Origin: Symbiodinium natans
Taxonomy: Eukaryota > Sar > Dinophyceae > Suessiales > Symbiodiniaceae
DNA: 62,500 nucleotides
Assembly: GCA_905221605.1 (NCBI GenBank)
Contig: CAJNDS010001347.1
Span: forward strand, 1 to 62,500
Direction: 5' to 3'
Below, in pieces: positions 31,261 through 42,661 of this stretch (positions within the stretch are counted from its first letter, which is position 1; every line of letters begins with the position of its first letter). The notes below the pieces were generated by a model. That model did no database searches. It was not told where the DNA came from and was given only the letters and a program-made list of their open reading frames with translations. The position numbers were made by a program, and so were the translations under genes.

Positions 31261-31337
31261 CTAAAAGAGGTCCTCGTGGCAACCAAGTTGAGGATGTCGA
31301 TGTCATTGACACAAGCTGCATGTGAGTTGTGGGAATA
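31261..31337 (+). CDS. Possible plus-strand first exon
   Basis: ATG in a good context (ACCATGGC) opens MAKRGPRGNQVEDVDVIDTS and meets a consensus GTGAGT donor at 31322. No second exon was found. Weak. Confidence 0.25.
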
Positions 31338-31845
31338 ACGGGCCAGTACGACGAGGCCCCCACAACAAATCTCTCAACAACGTGATCGTAATGCTGACGA
31401 AGGCAGCTCGAAAATCAGAGTTTGAATCCATGTTTGTCACCACTCCTTTGCCATTATGCTTCTGTTGCTCTTGACGCTCTTGTTCACACTTGCTTCATGC
31501 ACATGTTTGAGCTGGAGACCGGATACAGCAACCTGTTATGCTGCGCGGAAAACATCGGAAAGCCTGTCAGGGAACCCGGACACAAAACTCTCAGGCTCTA
31601 GAAATTCATCTGAAATGCATTTTGATGCATTTTTTTGTTTCCGGTCGGATCCTTGCTCGTACCCCGCCGCCTCGAAACGCGTGTGCACGGAGGGGAAAAA
31701 CGGTTGCAGGAGCAACTGCTCTTGATCTAGCGGCCGAGCCCGTGTCCGACAGATCGATGACCAAAGCATCAATCGCGGTACGCAAAATGTGACATATTGG
31801 CACTGAGCGGTGGCCATCGCTGATCCCATGCCCCGGACCGAGCAC

Positions 31846-34800
31846 TCAGAGTTTCCACTCAGGCTGCATCTGCAGGGCTTGAATGACGCGGGTGGCAAGC
31901 TCCTGAGTTTGCACGAAAGTTAGACTCAAGAAACACAGATGAAACGCAACCAAGCTGCCACGTGCGCTGGGCAGGGCTGCTTATCGGGATGCCACTTCCT
32001 CAAAGCTTCTCTCACGCGGTGGGATTTCCTCTGCACGCTTGCATGCTGTCCTGGAAGCGACACAAGTAAAGCCAAGTTGCAACAGAAGTTTTCTCCTAAG
32101 CTGCGAGGGCTGTGAAGTTATTGTGGAGGCTGCAGGCCGTCCAAACCCGACATCTCACGCCGGGCATCTTCATCGCAGCCCGGGACTCACCGTCGCGCAG
32201 CCTGCAGTGCGATAGAGCTGCTGCAATGGCTCGCACTCGGACCTGAAGCGCACCGGGATTCAATCAAGACAGGGCTGTTGCCACCAATCAAGAGAAAGTG
32301 CAAGCATGATCATGGACAGCAATGGTGCGTTTATAGCTAACTCATTGCGCGCAGGACGCTCCAAGAACCTGAGCTCTTGGCTGGGCGATCTGGAGTGCCA
32401 GTATGTCTGGCCCACGAAAGCTCGGTGGCTGCTGAAATCTTGGCCCTGTGGGCGGCATCGGCGGTCCCTTTTTCATCGAAGCGATGCGCTCCTTCATCTG
32501 GTGGTACTTGTGCACCTGAACATGGACGGCGCAGCCAGCCGGCTGATCAGTCAGAACCCGCGGCTGCCTCTTGGACCAAGGCCGCTGCCTGCTGACATTG
32601 GCAGAAACACATCTGAAGCAAGGGCTTAATGTAATTGCATGAATACACCATGCCTTCAAAGCTCTCTGTACTTTGCAGCTTGGCAACATGTTCAAGGACA
32701 TGTTGTTGCATGTCTGCCTTCTCCTGCTCAGCTGTTAGCTGCGCCTGAAGCATCTGGCACCTAAACGGCTGTGAAGAGAGGCAGGAAGAATGGACCCCAA
32801 ATGCATGAACGCAGTCGACAACAACTGTCCAGCTAAGAGGCTGTTCCTGGAACTCATTCTCGGCAAGCTCGAGCTTTTCAATGCGCTGCTGCTGTTGCTC
32901 GAGCTGCTCCTGGCAAGAAGAAGACAGGCTCTTCGCGCTGGACCTTTCTGAGCGACCATGACCAGTTAGCAGAGATGTTTCCCAAACCTCTTTCCCGCGC
33001 AAAAGGTTATGCAGCACATGCGTGTGCCTGCTGCCTTGCCCATCTCATTCGCTCTGCGGCGAAACTCTGCTCCTTCCGTGAATGGCACCCTCTCAAGAGT
33101 AGCCGCTCGCCCGGCCTGGGCGTCGTCAAATCTCCTGCTCCATCTTCTTCGCTAGCGCCTCTTCCCTCGCCGCCGAACGCAAACCCGCCACAACACCGCA
33201 AGCAAGGAAGCTGCCACTCATCAATTCAGCAACACAGGCACAAACCATGGCATGATTTACCGCGCCTCCGCCGTTTGTAGCTCCTCATGCCACTGCTGCA
33301 GCTCGGTGCGACGCTTCTCATCCTAGCGATCGACGCAATTGGACCGCTCAAGGTTTCAGCCGCGGCTGTCTATGCGTCTCATACAAGCTGGTTTTCCTTT
33401 TCCTCTTCCTGCACATGCACATCCGCAGAAGAACACGCATATATGCTTGGGCATGTGTTTGGGCTCGCGAGAAGCTTCGAAGTCTGGGTGGAACGCAACA
33501 GCATGCAACACCGCTCTGCAGAATTCTGAATTGGAAAGAGGCCTCCATGTGCAGCTTTCCCAGGAGCTCCGACACAAGGTTGTGGTCGGCTTCCCACCTT
33601 AAACACCGGGGGGTTTTTATGCCCGAAGACCAGAACCGACCAGCACCGAGAAAAAGGAGCCGAGCCACTCTTTGTTTGCAGCCCGGATCTCATTCGTGAG
33701 CGCGCTGCTCACCTTTGATGATCGTTTGGAAGCACTCGCACTTGATCTATTGAGAGCAATGCTCAGAGCGCCGCTTTTGCTTCGCGGCTTGCTTGCCACA
33801 TTGCTTTGCACAACCTGCATCTGCACTCGGCACTGTTCTCGTTCGGCGTGGCAAGGTCCTAGTTCGCTTTCTCAAGCAAGTTGCTCTTCCACATAGTGGC
33901 TGCTGGCAGCTCTTTCATGGGCCAACCTCGGCTCTGCTTCTTGGTAATGACGATGGCATGACATCGGCAAGCTGCAGGCAAGCTGCTCTCGTTCCAATCG
34001 CTCGACCGTTTCATTGGCTTCCTGAAGCCTGAAAAGACGAAACCAATGGGACACCAATCGCTAAGCATGACTCAGTGCACCAAGCAGCTCCGGCAGCTCC
34101 CTCAACAGCACGTCGTACGGCTTGGGCAGCTCGAACCTTGGCTCGCATGGGCGCAGCCGGGAGTTGCTATTTCCGGAACTCGTATGAACACGTTTTGGCA
34201 GAACAGGGTGGAAGCATTCAACGGAACCATTCATGTCTAAAGTGGCAATTATCTGATAGCGCGCCGTCAAGCTGCTGCCAAGTAGAAGTCGGCATCAAGG
34301 TTGACAGGTAACCGTCCTGCAGGAGGACGACTTTGGAAGCATCGTGTATTACAAACAACAACAATAACTGGCACGTGACAACCATGATCATTGGAGGCGC
34401 AGCTGCGCTGCATCCCACTTGCACAAATGCGTCCTGGCACTGTCTGTCATGTGGAAAGAGGGGCCATACCCTTGGTCTTGTGGGTCCGTCCATGGCCTGC
34501 ACTATCGTCCTGGGTAAACATTCGAGCCGTTTACAAGATTTCATGTGTCCCAGGCCTTTTGCTGCTAATGGTGTTCCAGTGTTCAGGCCATCTCCGCTAC
34601 ACTGATCCACAAACATACATGGCAGACCTTGAGAGTGCATCGCTGCGTGAACGAATCAGCCAGCACAGCTCTGGAACACATGAACTGCAGGGATCTTGTT
34701 GAAAGTTGGGGCACAGCTGCTTAGGAACTGCACTACATTAGGCACGGTGGCCGGTTCAAGGCAAAACGTAAAAGAGTTGCAAAGAGTCGAGGAAGGCCCC

Positions 34801-37800
34801 GAAAGCTGTGCGTTGCAGAGCACAGCACAGAGCGTAGCAGAACGGGAGTCAGAGTTCTCGGTCGGGAAAGGCTGTGAAGCTCTTCAGCACAGGCCTCTGT
34901 CGGGAAGTGTGCAGCAGCTGAATGGCGAGCATCGCAGATGAGCAACTGAGCACCGGAGAAACTGCGCAGGTGAGCGTGAGCTGCACATGAGCTGGGCCAA
35001 GCTAAGACCTATCTGGAGCCTGCCGAGCCCTTTCAACTCCCGCAAAATTCGGCCCGACTCCCAGAATCCTCGATGGCTACAGCGAGGTCCCTCATGGCGC
35101 GTTTCACCGACCCTTGGAAACCCCAAAGCACCCGATGCGAACTCACAATGCAAGGGAAGACGCCTATAAGGTCAATAACACAAAGATGCTGCCCTTTCTG
35201 CACATCCAACTCCAAAGATGTGTTCCCCTTCCCAAAGATGAACAACTACCCCGCATTACGACTTCAGCCTGGTCAGCCCCCTAACACCTGCCGGTACCAA
35301 GATGCGTTGAAGCCCTTTTGACCGTGCCACGACTCCAGTTAGGTCACGGCCGTTTAGTCTAGGGATAACTGCGCTGGGGCGAACGCAAAGCAAAACGACT
35401 CGCCCGCCGGCGATTAACTGAACAAGGGCTGAGGATATTGAGGCACTGACCAAGTTATCGGAGCCAAGACATCAAAATAAACATGAAAGGGCGAGTTGCA
35501 GTTCCGAACGCACATCGTGTTGAGCGATGCATCTTGTTATTTTGCGCTGCGGCGTCGAAGCAGCAACATGGCTGCAATATGCCATCAGCAAACATTAGCA
35601 AGGGTGTATCGACGCAAAAGCAAGTTCTGCTTCGGACATACATAATTCCGGGGCACAGAACGCAACGAGCACAAGCGTGTATGTGTGTGTCTATATACAC
35701 ATATAATCGAGGTCAACCCGGAAGCAGCCTAGGATTCCAGGCTCCTGCTTGCCCCATACCCCAGACTCTTCACACACACTAGGTGGCCCAAGCATCATCC
35801 TTTGGATGATATTCGAATTCTCTTGCGCGAGGTGACCTAACCCATACCCTTGAACGGAATGCTCCTGACTCAGTCAAGACTAGTGCGCAGCCGCACTCAG
35901 AACGCCTCTGCAATGACTGCCGTAGTACTGATTTGCAAGGAGGAATATGGAAGCCCCTAACCTGCTTCGGCTCGAAAGCTCATCAGGCTTTCAAGGTCGC
36001 CCGTCGGCTTTGGAAGCTAGCAGGGGCACAGGCGCAAGTGCCTCTGGTTCTTTCGGGTATCTGAAGTCCACCTTGTCTTCTGAGTCTACTGCAAACTTGC
36101 GTGCGCCCCAAACGAGCACGCGAACGTACGCGGGGTCCTTGCGCCCTGCTTTCTGGTGTTTGCTACATGAGCCAACGTCGTTGCAGCACCTACATCGAAT
36201 TTTCTGGGCGGTTCCCTTACTCTCCCAGACTCAAACACACCCCAAGCTGCAAGTTCATGCACTATCTTGCATGAAATTTGCACCACCGTTTCGGCATCCT
36301 TGAGACTACTTCGGAATCACAACTTGAGATAGGCGTAGACAATCAGAATCTTTGTGAGATGAATCAGCAGGTGCAGCTGCAAATAACTCAAGCACACAAC
36401 TGCATCTGGCAACCTTGCACTTCCCGCAGCAAGATTGTCGACAATGCAATCGCTGGCCCCCCGCAGTACGAGCTGTACGAAGGGTTGCTTTAAAGGTAAG
36501 TAAGACATTGCAGCCCGCACAGCAGTATTGACCCCAATCCGGTCGTTGCACATAGTGGCAGGTGCAGGTAGACGCAAACAGCAACACCAGTCATGGCACT
36601 ATGGTACATATATACATATATGAACAATAACAATAGGATGAAACGTAGCAGCGGCAACGTGGTGGCTGGAAAATGCCATCAGCAAGCAGTAAGAAGTGTC
36701 GACCGAAGGCAGGCCTACTCACCCTCGACCCCCTGAAGCATAGTATAATCTAGTATAGTGCAGTATAGTGAAGTACAGTATTCAGTATTGGAGTGTAGAG
36801 ATATTGTGTTTGGTAAGATGGGTATAGGATATGTTGGATAGGTTGGTCGGGAGGGTAAATCACGAACCTGGGCATGAACACTCCTAGCTGCATTATCTGG
36901 TAGCATCTGGGGAGAGGGCTGGGTCGGAGCGAGTTATGCCTTAGAGCCCAAGAGCTTTGGGGCTCTGTAGGGGATAGGGTTTGGATGAATGCTTAGAGGC
37001 GTTTTGGGTCTTAGGTTTGAGGCTCCACGGCCGGCTCAGCCCTCCTTTGCCAACTGCATGACAGCTGCGTCCCAGCCTGCAGATTTGACCCGCAAACGTT
37101 GAATCCGTCGTGACAGCACATCACTTGGGGCTGTAGCCATCTTTGAAGCCGTCATCGTAGCCGGCCCGGTAACGCTCCAAGCCGCAGCCTTCCACATTCG
37201 AACGCCGAACTGACTGGTACAAACCTACACTCGCCACTTGCTATCCACAATTGCTCCCTTTCACCTGATTGCTCAGAAGATTTGCAGAAATAACCCAAAT
37301 TCATTGAACATCTTGGCGACACAATCCTGGTTCAGGATCCTGGCCTGCGTGCGCCTTTGGCACCGGGGCTTCGAGGGAAGGAGCCTCAAGGATGTGTTGG
37401 GTACGTTCAACGGGAGCCCTGAGCCCTACCTAGCCGCCTCGCCCTTATCATCGCATGTCCACCCTGCGTCTTACAAGCGCCTCAAAAGATCTCAAGCGGT
37501 TCCTAACTTCAAAGGGCTGAAACGCGGTGAGGGAAAGCCCTAAGCCTGCCGGCCTCTACATCCTCCATCGCACGTGGAAGGAAAACGGGCGCCTGCTGCT
37601 TCATGGCACTTGCTCTTCAGGCTTCCAGGTGAGGTGTTCACTGCCGACATATCAAAGGAAGCCCGAACTTTCTTGACCTAGAAAACTGTTGAGAGGCAAA
37701 CAGGTTGCTGAATGCACTTGCTGGGCTGGATGCTCTCGTTTATATTGCAGCGCGGACGAAGCAAAAAGCTGCCTTGTCCAGGAGCAGCCTCCCGATTACC

Positions 37801-39056
37801 CGTATTTGCACAGAAAGCTTCGAAATGGAAATGAGGCGCAAAACTTTCTGCCATTATTGAACTGCGCCCTTGCCTTGTGTAGGTGCGCGCAGCCTTCCAG
37901 CAAGTTCGGCAGATCTTTCATCTTCCTTAGAGGTGCAAGATCAGAACTTCAGTCTGGAGCAGGCAAAGCTGCAGGAAATGGTGTACGAAGTCAAGGACAA
38001 CTAACCACTTACAGCATCGGAGAGTCCAAGCAGTTGAGCTTCAGTCTGAGGTCCAGGCGGGACAACTGCCAGAGAGCCTGGTGGCACGGCCGCTGTGCTC
38101 GAACCGGGCGGCGACGGGAGCACCTCCGCTGCCTGCAGTGGTGTTTTATGAAGACCTGGCTGCAAACAATTTCTAGATTTAAAGATCTCAAGTCGGCCCG
38201 CACCTGCAGCTCCAGCTTTGTGAGACGCTCGGTGAACTCCTCCAGCGCACGTTGCTTGGCCTGGGCTCGGATCCCCATTCGGCCCACCAAACATGTGCTG
38301 AAAGCTCAACATTTTCAAAGCGATCACCACGGACCAAGGCCAGTGCAGCGCGGGCACGCAGCATGCGCTCCACTTTGTCGATCTGAGCATCCACCTGCAT
38401 TGCTTGAATTTGGCTTTTTGTTGCCACTGCGACAGCAAAGGACGAGAATGAATGCTGCGGAACTGCTCCCCCCATTGCCACTGCAGAAGATGCCGCCGCA
38501 AATGCGACAGCAACGGCGACGAATCAGCTGACTGTGACTGAACCGACGAGAACCAAGGACGTCTTCTTGGAGCACATCAGATTGCTGTTCGAAGGATGGT
38601 GATCGGCAAATACATTCTGGCCAGCAACCTACGGGAGATAGCTGTTGATTGTTGGATTTCTTCTTACATGCGAACAAGCGATGGTTCTGACGTCGGTGGC
38701 TGCAGGACTTTTACGGAATCCAACTCCCATTTGCCTCGTCTATCTCTGAGGTGGGTTGGCTGTCCAACTTCCAACGTGCCTGGACTTCTGAAGCTGTGAA
38801 AATTCAGATGCTTCAGCCCTCCTGCGGGAGCCAAGCCTGTTCCAGAGCGTCTCGGTGACGATGCAGAAGGTCCGAGTTGTAGTTGTGAGCGAGGATCGTT
38901 CGATGAAGGTCCTGCAGAACATTTTGCCGTGTCATCTGTCCCCATCCCGCGCCCCCCCCCCCCCCCCGCGCTCTCCCGTTCTCGACTCTGCATCACGGGG
39001 GCCTGCTTCAAGGCCTTCACCTTTGATCCCCACTTCTGCTCCAGCCGCTTGATCTT
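31846..39056 (-). CDS. Multi-exon coiled-coil protein gene
   Basis: Minus-strand exons with splice signals: 39021-39056 (KIKRLEQKWGSK), 38837-38935 (33 codons, MTRQNVLQDLHRTILAHNYN...), 38311-38413 (QIQAMQVDAQIDKVERMLRA...), 38204-38260 (AKQRALEEFTERLTKLELQ), about 33984-34028 (LQEANETVERLEREQ), about 33905-33945 (EAEPRLAHERAASSHYVEEQ), 32847-32909 (EQLEQQQQRIEKLELAENEF), 32672-32753 (MLQAQLTAEQEKADMQQHVL) and terminal 31846-31902 (ELATRVIQALQMQPEWKL, stop). Heptad-like Leu and many E/K/Q/R indicate a coiled coil. Exons 38311-38413 and 38204-38260 join in phase over a 50-nt GT-AG intron; 32847 uses a GA donor and 38837 a GC donor. Exons between 34.1 and 38.2 kb were not resolved. Protein family unknown; the pieces could also belong to two genes. 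Confidence 0.6.
34100..37700. other. Unique sequence, exons not resolved
   Basis: No telomeric arrays. Short open frames occur on both strands; a minus-strand stretch near 37.3 kb (EAPSLEAPVPKAHAGQDPEP) is protein-like and may belong to the coiled-coil gene. 36720-36840 is AT-rich with TATA/GTA repeats. No confident gene. Confidence 0.4.
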
Positions 39057-40228
39057 CTCGCCTCGACCAGGTCTCACTCACAACGTTAGCCTAGCAATGC
39101 CTAGCAAGTCATGCTTGATGTGCAGCTACCAGAAACATTTGTAGGCTTTGGCCACGACTGAAAAAGTCACAGTCCACAGTCATCGCCGGATCCGCTCCCG
39201 TGGCAGTGCCTGCTCAGAGTCACACGAAACGAACAAGCTCAAGAAGAAGGAGAAACTCCAAGCTCGTGGGACTAGGCCTTCAGGTTTAAGGATGGGGCAT
39301 AAGGCTTCGGCATGTAAGCGCCTCCCGACAAAATGTGTTTGTTGATGCCTCCATGTGTAGCGAGCTTGCAGTTGAGATCTTTAAGGCTACAGGGTTCAGG
39401 GTCTAGTGTTTATAGGGGTTTAGTGGCTAGGGTTTGGGGCTACACACCTTGGTAATTGCAAGTCAGCTACATGTAAGCACCTTCAACATTTGGAGACTAA
39501 GCAAGGCACATCGTCATTAGACATCAACACAATTGTCGCCGTCATTGTCATCATCATCACAGCCACCACCATCATGGTCATCACTACCATTCCCACCCCA
39601 CCACCACCCAATCAGCAGACGCATGTGCAGAGGCGGCCGTCACAACTGTGACAACCACTGTCGAAACTATGTTCCATGCGCAAGAACGAAGAACAAGATG
39701 AAGAGACCACGAGCAGAAACAGCAGAAGGAGCATGAGCAGTACTAGTTGTTGGTCGTAATCTTTTAGTGGCAGGAGCAGCGGTGGCAATCATACAGACTG
39801 TGGTCCCCCCCCCCCCCCAGCTGGGCTTGAAAAAACACCCCTGAACCCCTACCCCGCGTTGAAGCCAACAAGGGACCAGAAAGAACATGAAGTGCCCCCG
39901 GTCTTCATGAGATGAGACTGAGAACCAGCTCCCCACACGGAAAGCGAGCGAGTGCGACGGAGCGGACAGGGGGCAAGCAGAGTGAAGGTGCATGGGGCGG
40001 GTGTTTTTGGCTCACAGGGCGGCCTTCAGAGCAAGGAACGAATCGGGGCGGCGCAGTCTCGGCGCGCTTTTGGGGACGGGGCCAAGGCATGCGAGGAGGG
40101 CATGGTTCTGGACAGAGTCCAGCTCTGTGGCTACGAAACCAAGTGACCCAAGTGTCGCAATTCAATTAGTTAGTCGTTCTCGGGAGCGTGCACAAGACAA
40201 TAATGGGCGCAGTAGAAGAAGTAGTCGC

Positions 40229-40359
<131 letters not shown>

Positions 40360-40744
40360 CAGTCGTAGCAGCAGTAGAGAAGTAGAAATAGGAGGAGCAT
40401 GAGCAGTGGCAGTAGTGGCAAATAGTGCCAGCACTGGTACAACGAATGTCTCTACCACTTGGAGTGGCGGGTCGGGAGTGGTTCCCAGTTTGTGGCATCT
40501 CTTATGGTTAGGCCTTGCTAGCCCTTGTCTTCGGGACACCTCGCCATTTTGGTTCCTCTTCAGGGCAGTCTTTCAGGGCGGGTTTCATTCAGGTTGCGCC
40601 CTTAGGGTCTTAGGACCCTTCCCCAGAGCAAAGCGCACTCCCCGGGTGCTACGCCCGCGCAGCGGCGCGAGAGGTCCGAGATGTGCGACTTGCAGGTGAG
40701 CAAATAAGAAAATTCCGGAGCAGAGGCCTCAAGGGAGGTCCACG

Positions 40745-40915
40745 TAAAAACGCCCCTAAAATCGCTCATTTTACGCGCTCGAACGGCTTCGTGCCTACAA
40801 AACACCCGAACAGCAGGACCCCGAATGCCCTTAAGGGCATTCGGGGTCTTGCTTTTGGGGGTTTCGTGGGCACGCAAGCGTTCAAGCACATACAATCGGC
40901 ATGTTTAAGGGGGTT
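40745..40915. mobile_element. Fold-back element around a 32-bp palindrome
   Basis: The centre 40817-40848 is a perfect palindrome (GACCCCGAATGCCC TTAA GGGCATTCGGGGTC). Imperfect arms extend at least 45 bp further on each side (GAACGGCTTCGTGCCTACAA against the complement of TTTCGTGGGCACGCAAGCGT). Confidence 0.75.
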
Positions 40916-41091
40916 TTGGATGGCCTGGGGGAGGCCGCTGATGCTCATGATGCTCCCTTTCCTGGGTCCCAAAAGGCTTCCCAAGCCCAAAAACACGTGT
41001 TTACAGCGTTTTCTGAAGGTTTTTCGAAGGCAAAACGCATGCATAGAATGCTTTTAAGGCCCCCAAACCAACCCCACTGATGCTCCTGATG

Positions 41092-41138
41092 CGGGCGCGC
41101 GCGCGCGCGCGCGCGGGGGGGGGGGGGGGGGGGGGGAG
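41092..41138. repeat. (GC)n followed by poly-G
   Basis: About 11 GC dinucleotides run into about 20 G. Confidence 0.9.
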
Positions 41139-41249
41139 AAGGCAGGAGAAAGAGAGACAGAGAGAAGGAGAGGACAAAGACACGGCAAAGAGAAGACAGT
41201 GCCAAGGTTCAAGGTTTCGTGCTTTGGGGGGCGGGGGCCGGCCCGTGCC

Positions 41250-41320
41250 GCTGTGTCTAGGGTTTAGGGTTTAGGGTTTAGGGTTTAGGGTTTAGGGTTT
41301 AGGGTTTAGGGTTTAGGGTC
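41250..41320 (+). repeat. Interstitial telomeric array (TTTAGGG)n
   Basis: About nine copies; arrays resume here after the 11-kb telomere-free block. Confidence 0.95.
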
Positions 41321-41673
41321 AAACCCTAAAACCACAAAAGCCCGAACCATTCCCTAACCCTAAGGCTCGAAGGACTCGTATTTCAGGGTTTTTTTGGCAC
41401 AAAACACCTTCCGAGACGAGGTTTTTGGACTTCTCTGAGCCTTCGGGTAAACTACTTTGGGCCTTAACCTAAACGATGGGCCATATTCAGGCCATGCTCC
41501 ACGCACCGGTCTGGGATTGTTTGGGCCTGCGACCTGCGTCTCAGGTGGCTCCGTTGGCCCAGGCGTCACCTTCTTCGATCGGCTCAGTGATGACTACAAA
41601 CTCGTCCAGACCCTAAACCCTAAACCCTAAACCCTAAACCCTAAACCCTAAACCCTAAACCCTAAACCCTAAA

Positions 41674-41810
41674 CTGAGGGCGGCCAATGCAGACCTCATG
41701 GTCCATTCGTCTTCTTGAGGATTCGTCTTCCATTTTGCCACTCCCTGAAAGCGTTCTTGATCCGATTCCAGGCTTTTTTGATTTCGCAACTTCCCCTTTT
41801 ATCTGCGTAG
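41674..41810 (-). CDS. Exon-like island, frame ambiguous
   Basis: After a TCTACGCAG acceptor one frame reads CEIKKAWNRIKNAFREWQNG and stops; after a second acceptor (AACGCTTTCAG) another reads GVAKWKTNPQEDEWTMRSAL. Both are protein-like. It lies just downstream of the allophanate hydrolase exons. Confidence 0.4.
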
Positions 41811-41967
41811 ACCGGTAGGGTTTAGCCCTTAACACAGTAAAGCCCTGCCTCCCCCCCCCCCTCTTCCCTAGAACAAACAACTACAACTATACCCTAACCC
41901 GAAGTCAAAGCTAGAGCCCTGAAAGCCCTAAATCCCCAAAAGCCCTAAAGCAGCCCGAAAAAACAAC

Positions 41968-42065
41968 AAAATGCCCTGAACCCCTGAACCCCTGAACCCC
42001 TGAACCCCTGAACCCCTGAACCCCTGAACCCCTGAACCCCTGAACCCCTGAACCCCTGAACCCCT
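41968..42065 (-). repeat. CCCCTGAA octamer array
   Basis: About 12 identical octamers, a homogenised variant of the telomeric unit. Confidence 0.95.
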
Positions 42066-42432
42066 GAACCCCAAACCCTGAACCCTGAACCCGAAACCCT
42101 GAACCCTGAACCCTAAACCCTAAACCCTGAATTTAACACCCTAACGTCGGTCTAAGTCATGGGGCTTTTGAGGGCTTCCATGAGGGTGGGGATCAACCTG
42201 ACGGTTCGGGGCTTAGGGTTTAGGGATTGGGGTTTAGGGTTTGGGGTTTGGGGTCTGAGGTTTTGGGTTTGGGGTTTAGGGTTTGGGGTTGAGGGTTTAG
42301 GGTTTAGGGTTTGGGGTTTAGGGTCTGGGGTTGAGGGTTTAGGGTTGAGGGTTTGGGGTTTGGGGCTTCGGGTTGCAAAAAAAACGAGGTTTCAGTCTTC
42401 GGTTCTAGTAAGGATGAAGGGTCCCAACCCTA

Positions 42433-42565
42433 CTTGGAGGTTCATGGTACTTGTGTGCCCAATTATAACTGTACTTAGAACTGTACTTTTTCGGCACTTA
42501 AGTGGCTTTATGGTGGGTTCTTAGTACGGGTTTTAATTTGTCAATAAGTTCCATGAACCTCCAAG
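42433..42565. mobile_element. Family I introner-like element, copy 2
   Basis: CTTGGAGGTTCATGG ... CCATGAACCTCCAAG terminal repeats, 133 bp, interior diverged from copy 1. Confidence 0.85.
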
Positions 42566-42631
42566 AAACCCTCAACCCTTAACCCTTAGCCCTAAACCCG
42601 AACCCTAAAGCCCGTAAGGCCCAGCTCGAGC

Positions 42632-42661
42632 CTGGCGGAAGCCCTGCACGCGGCTGCCATC
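42632..42661 (-). CDS. Allophanate hydrolase exon i (DGSRVQGF)
   Basis: Starts after CTTCTCGTGAG; DGSRVQGFRQ matches the family's DGrxVkGFlcE. The GC donor at 42631 is a guess; the frame stays open to a TAG at 42605. The final exon is not identified. Confidence 0.65.

Noticed and set aside
32306-34640. Plus-strand ORFs opposite the coiled-coil exons
   Set aside because: Composition (Arg/Ser/Cys/Trp-rich) is typical of antisense shadows; the minus strand has heptads, splice sites and phase continuity.
35300-35440. rRNA or tRNA fragment
   Set aside because: Some structured-looking phrases, but no conserved rRNA core or tRNA arms could be matched by eye.
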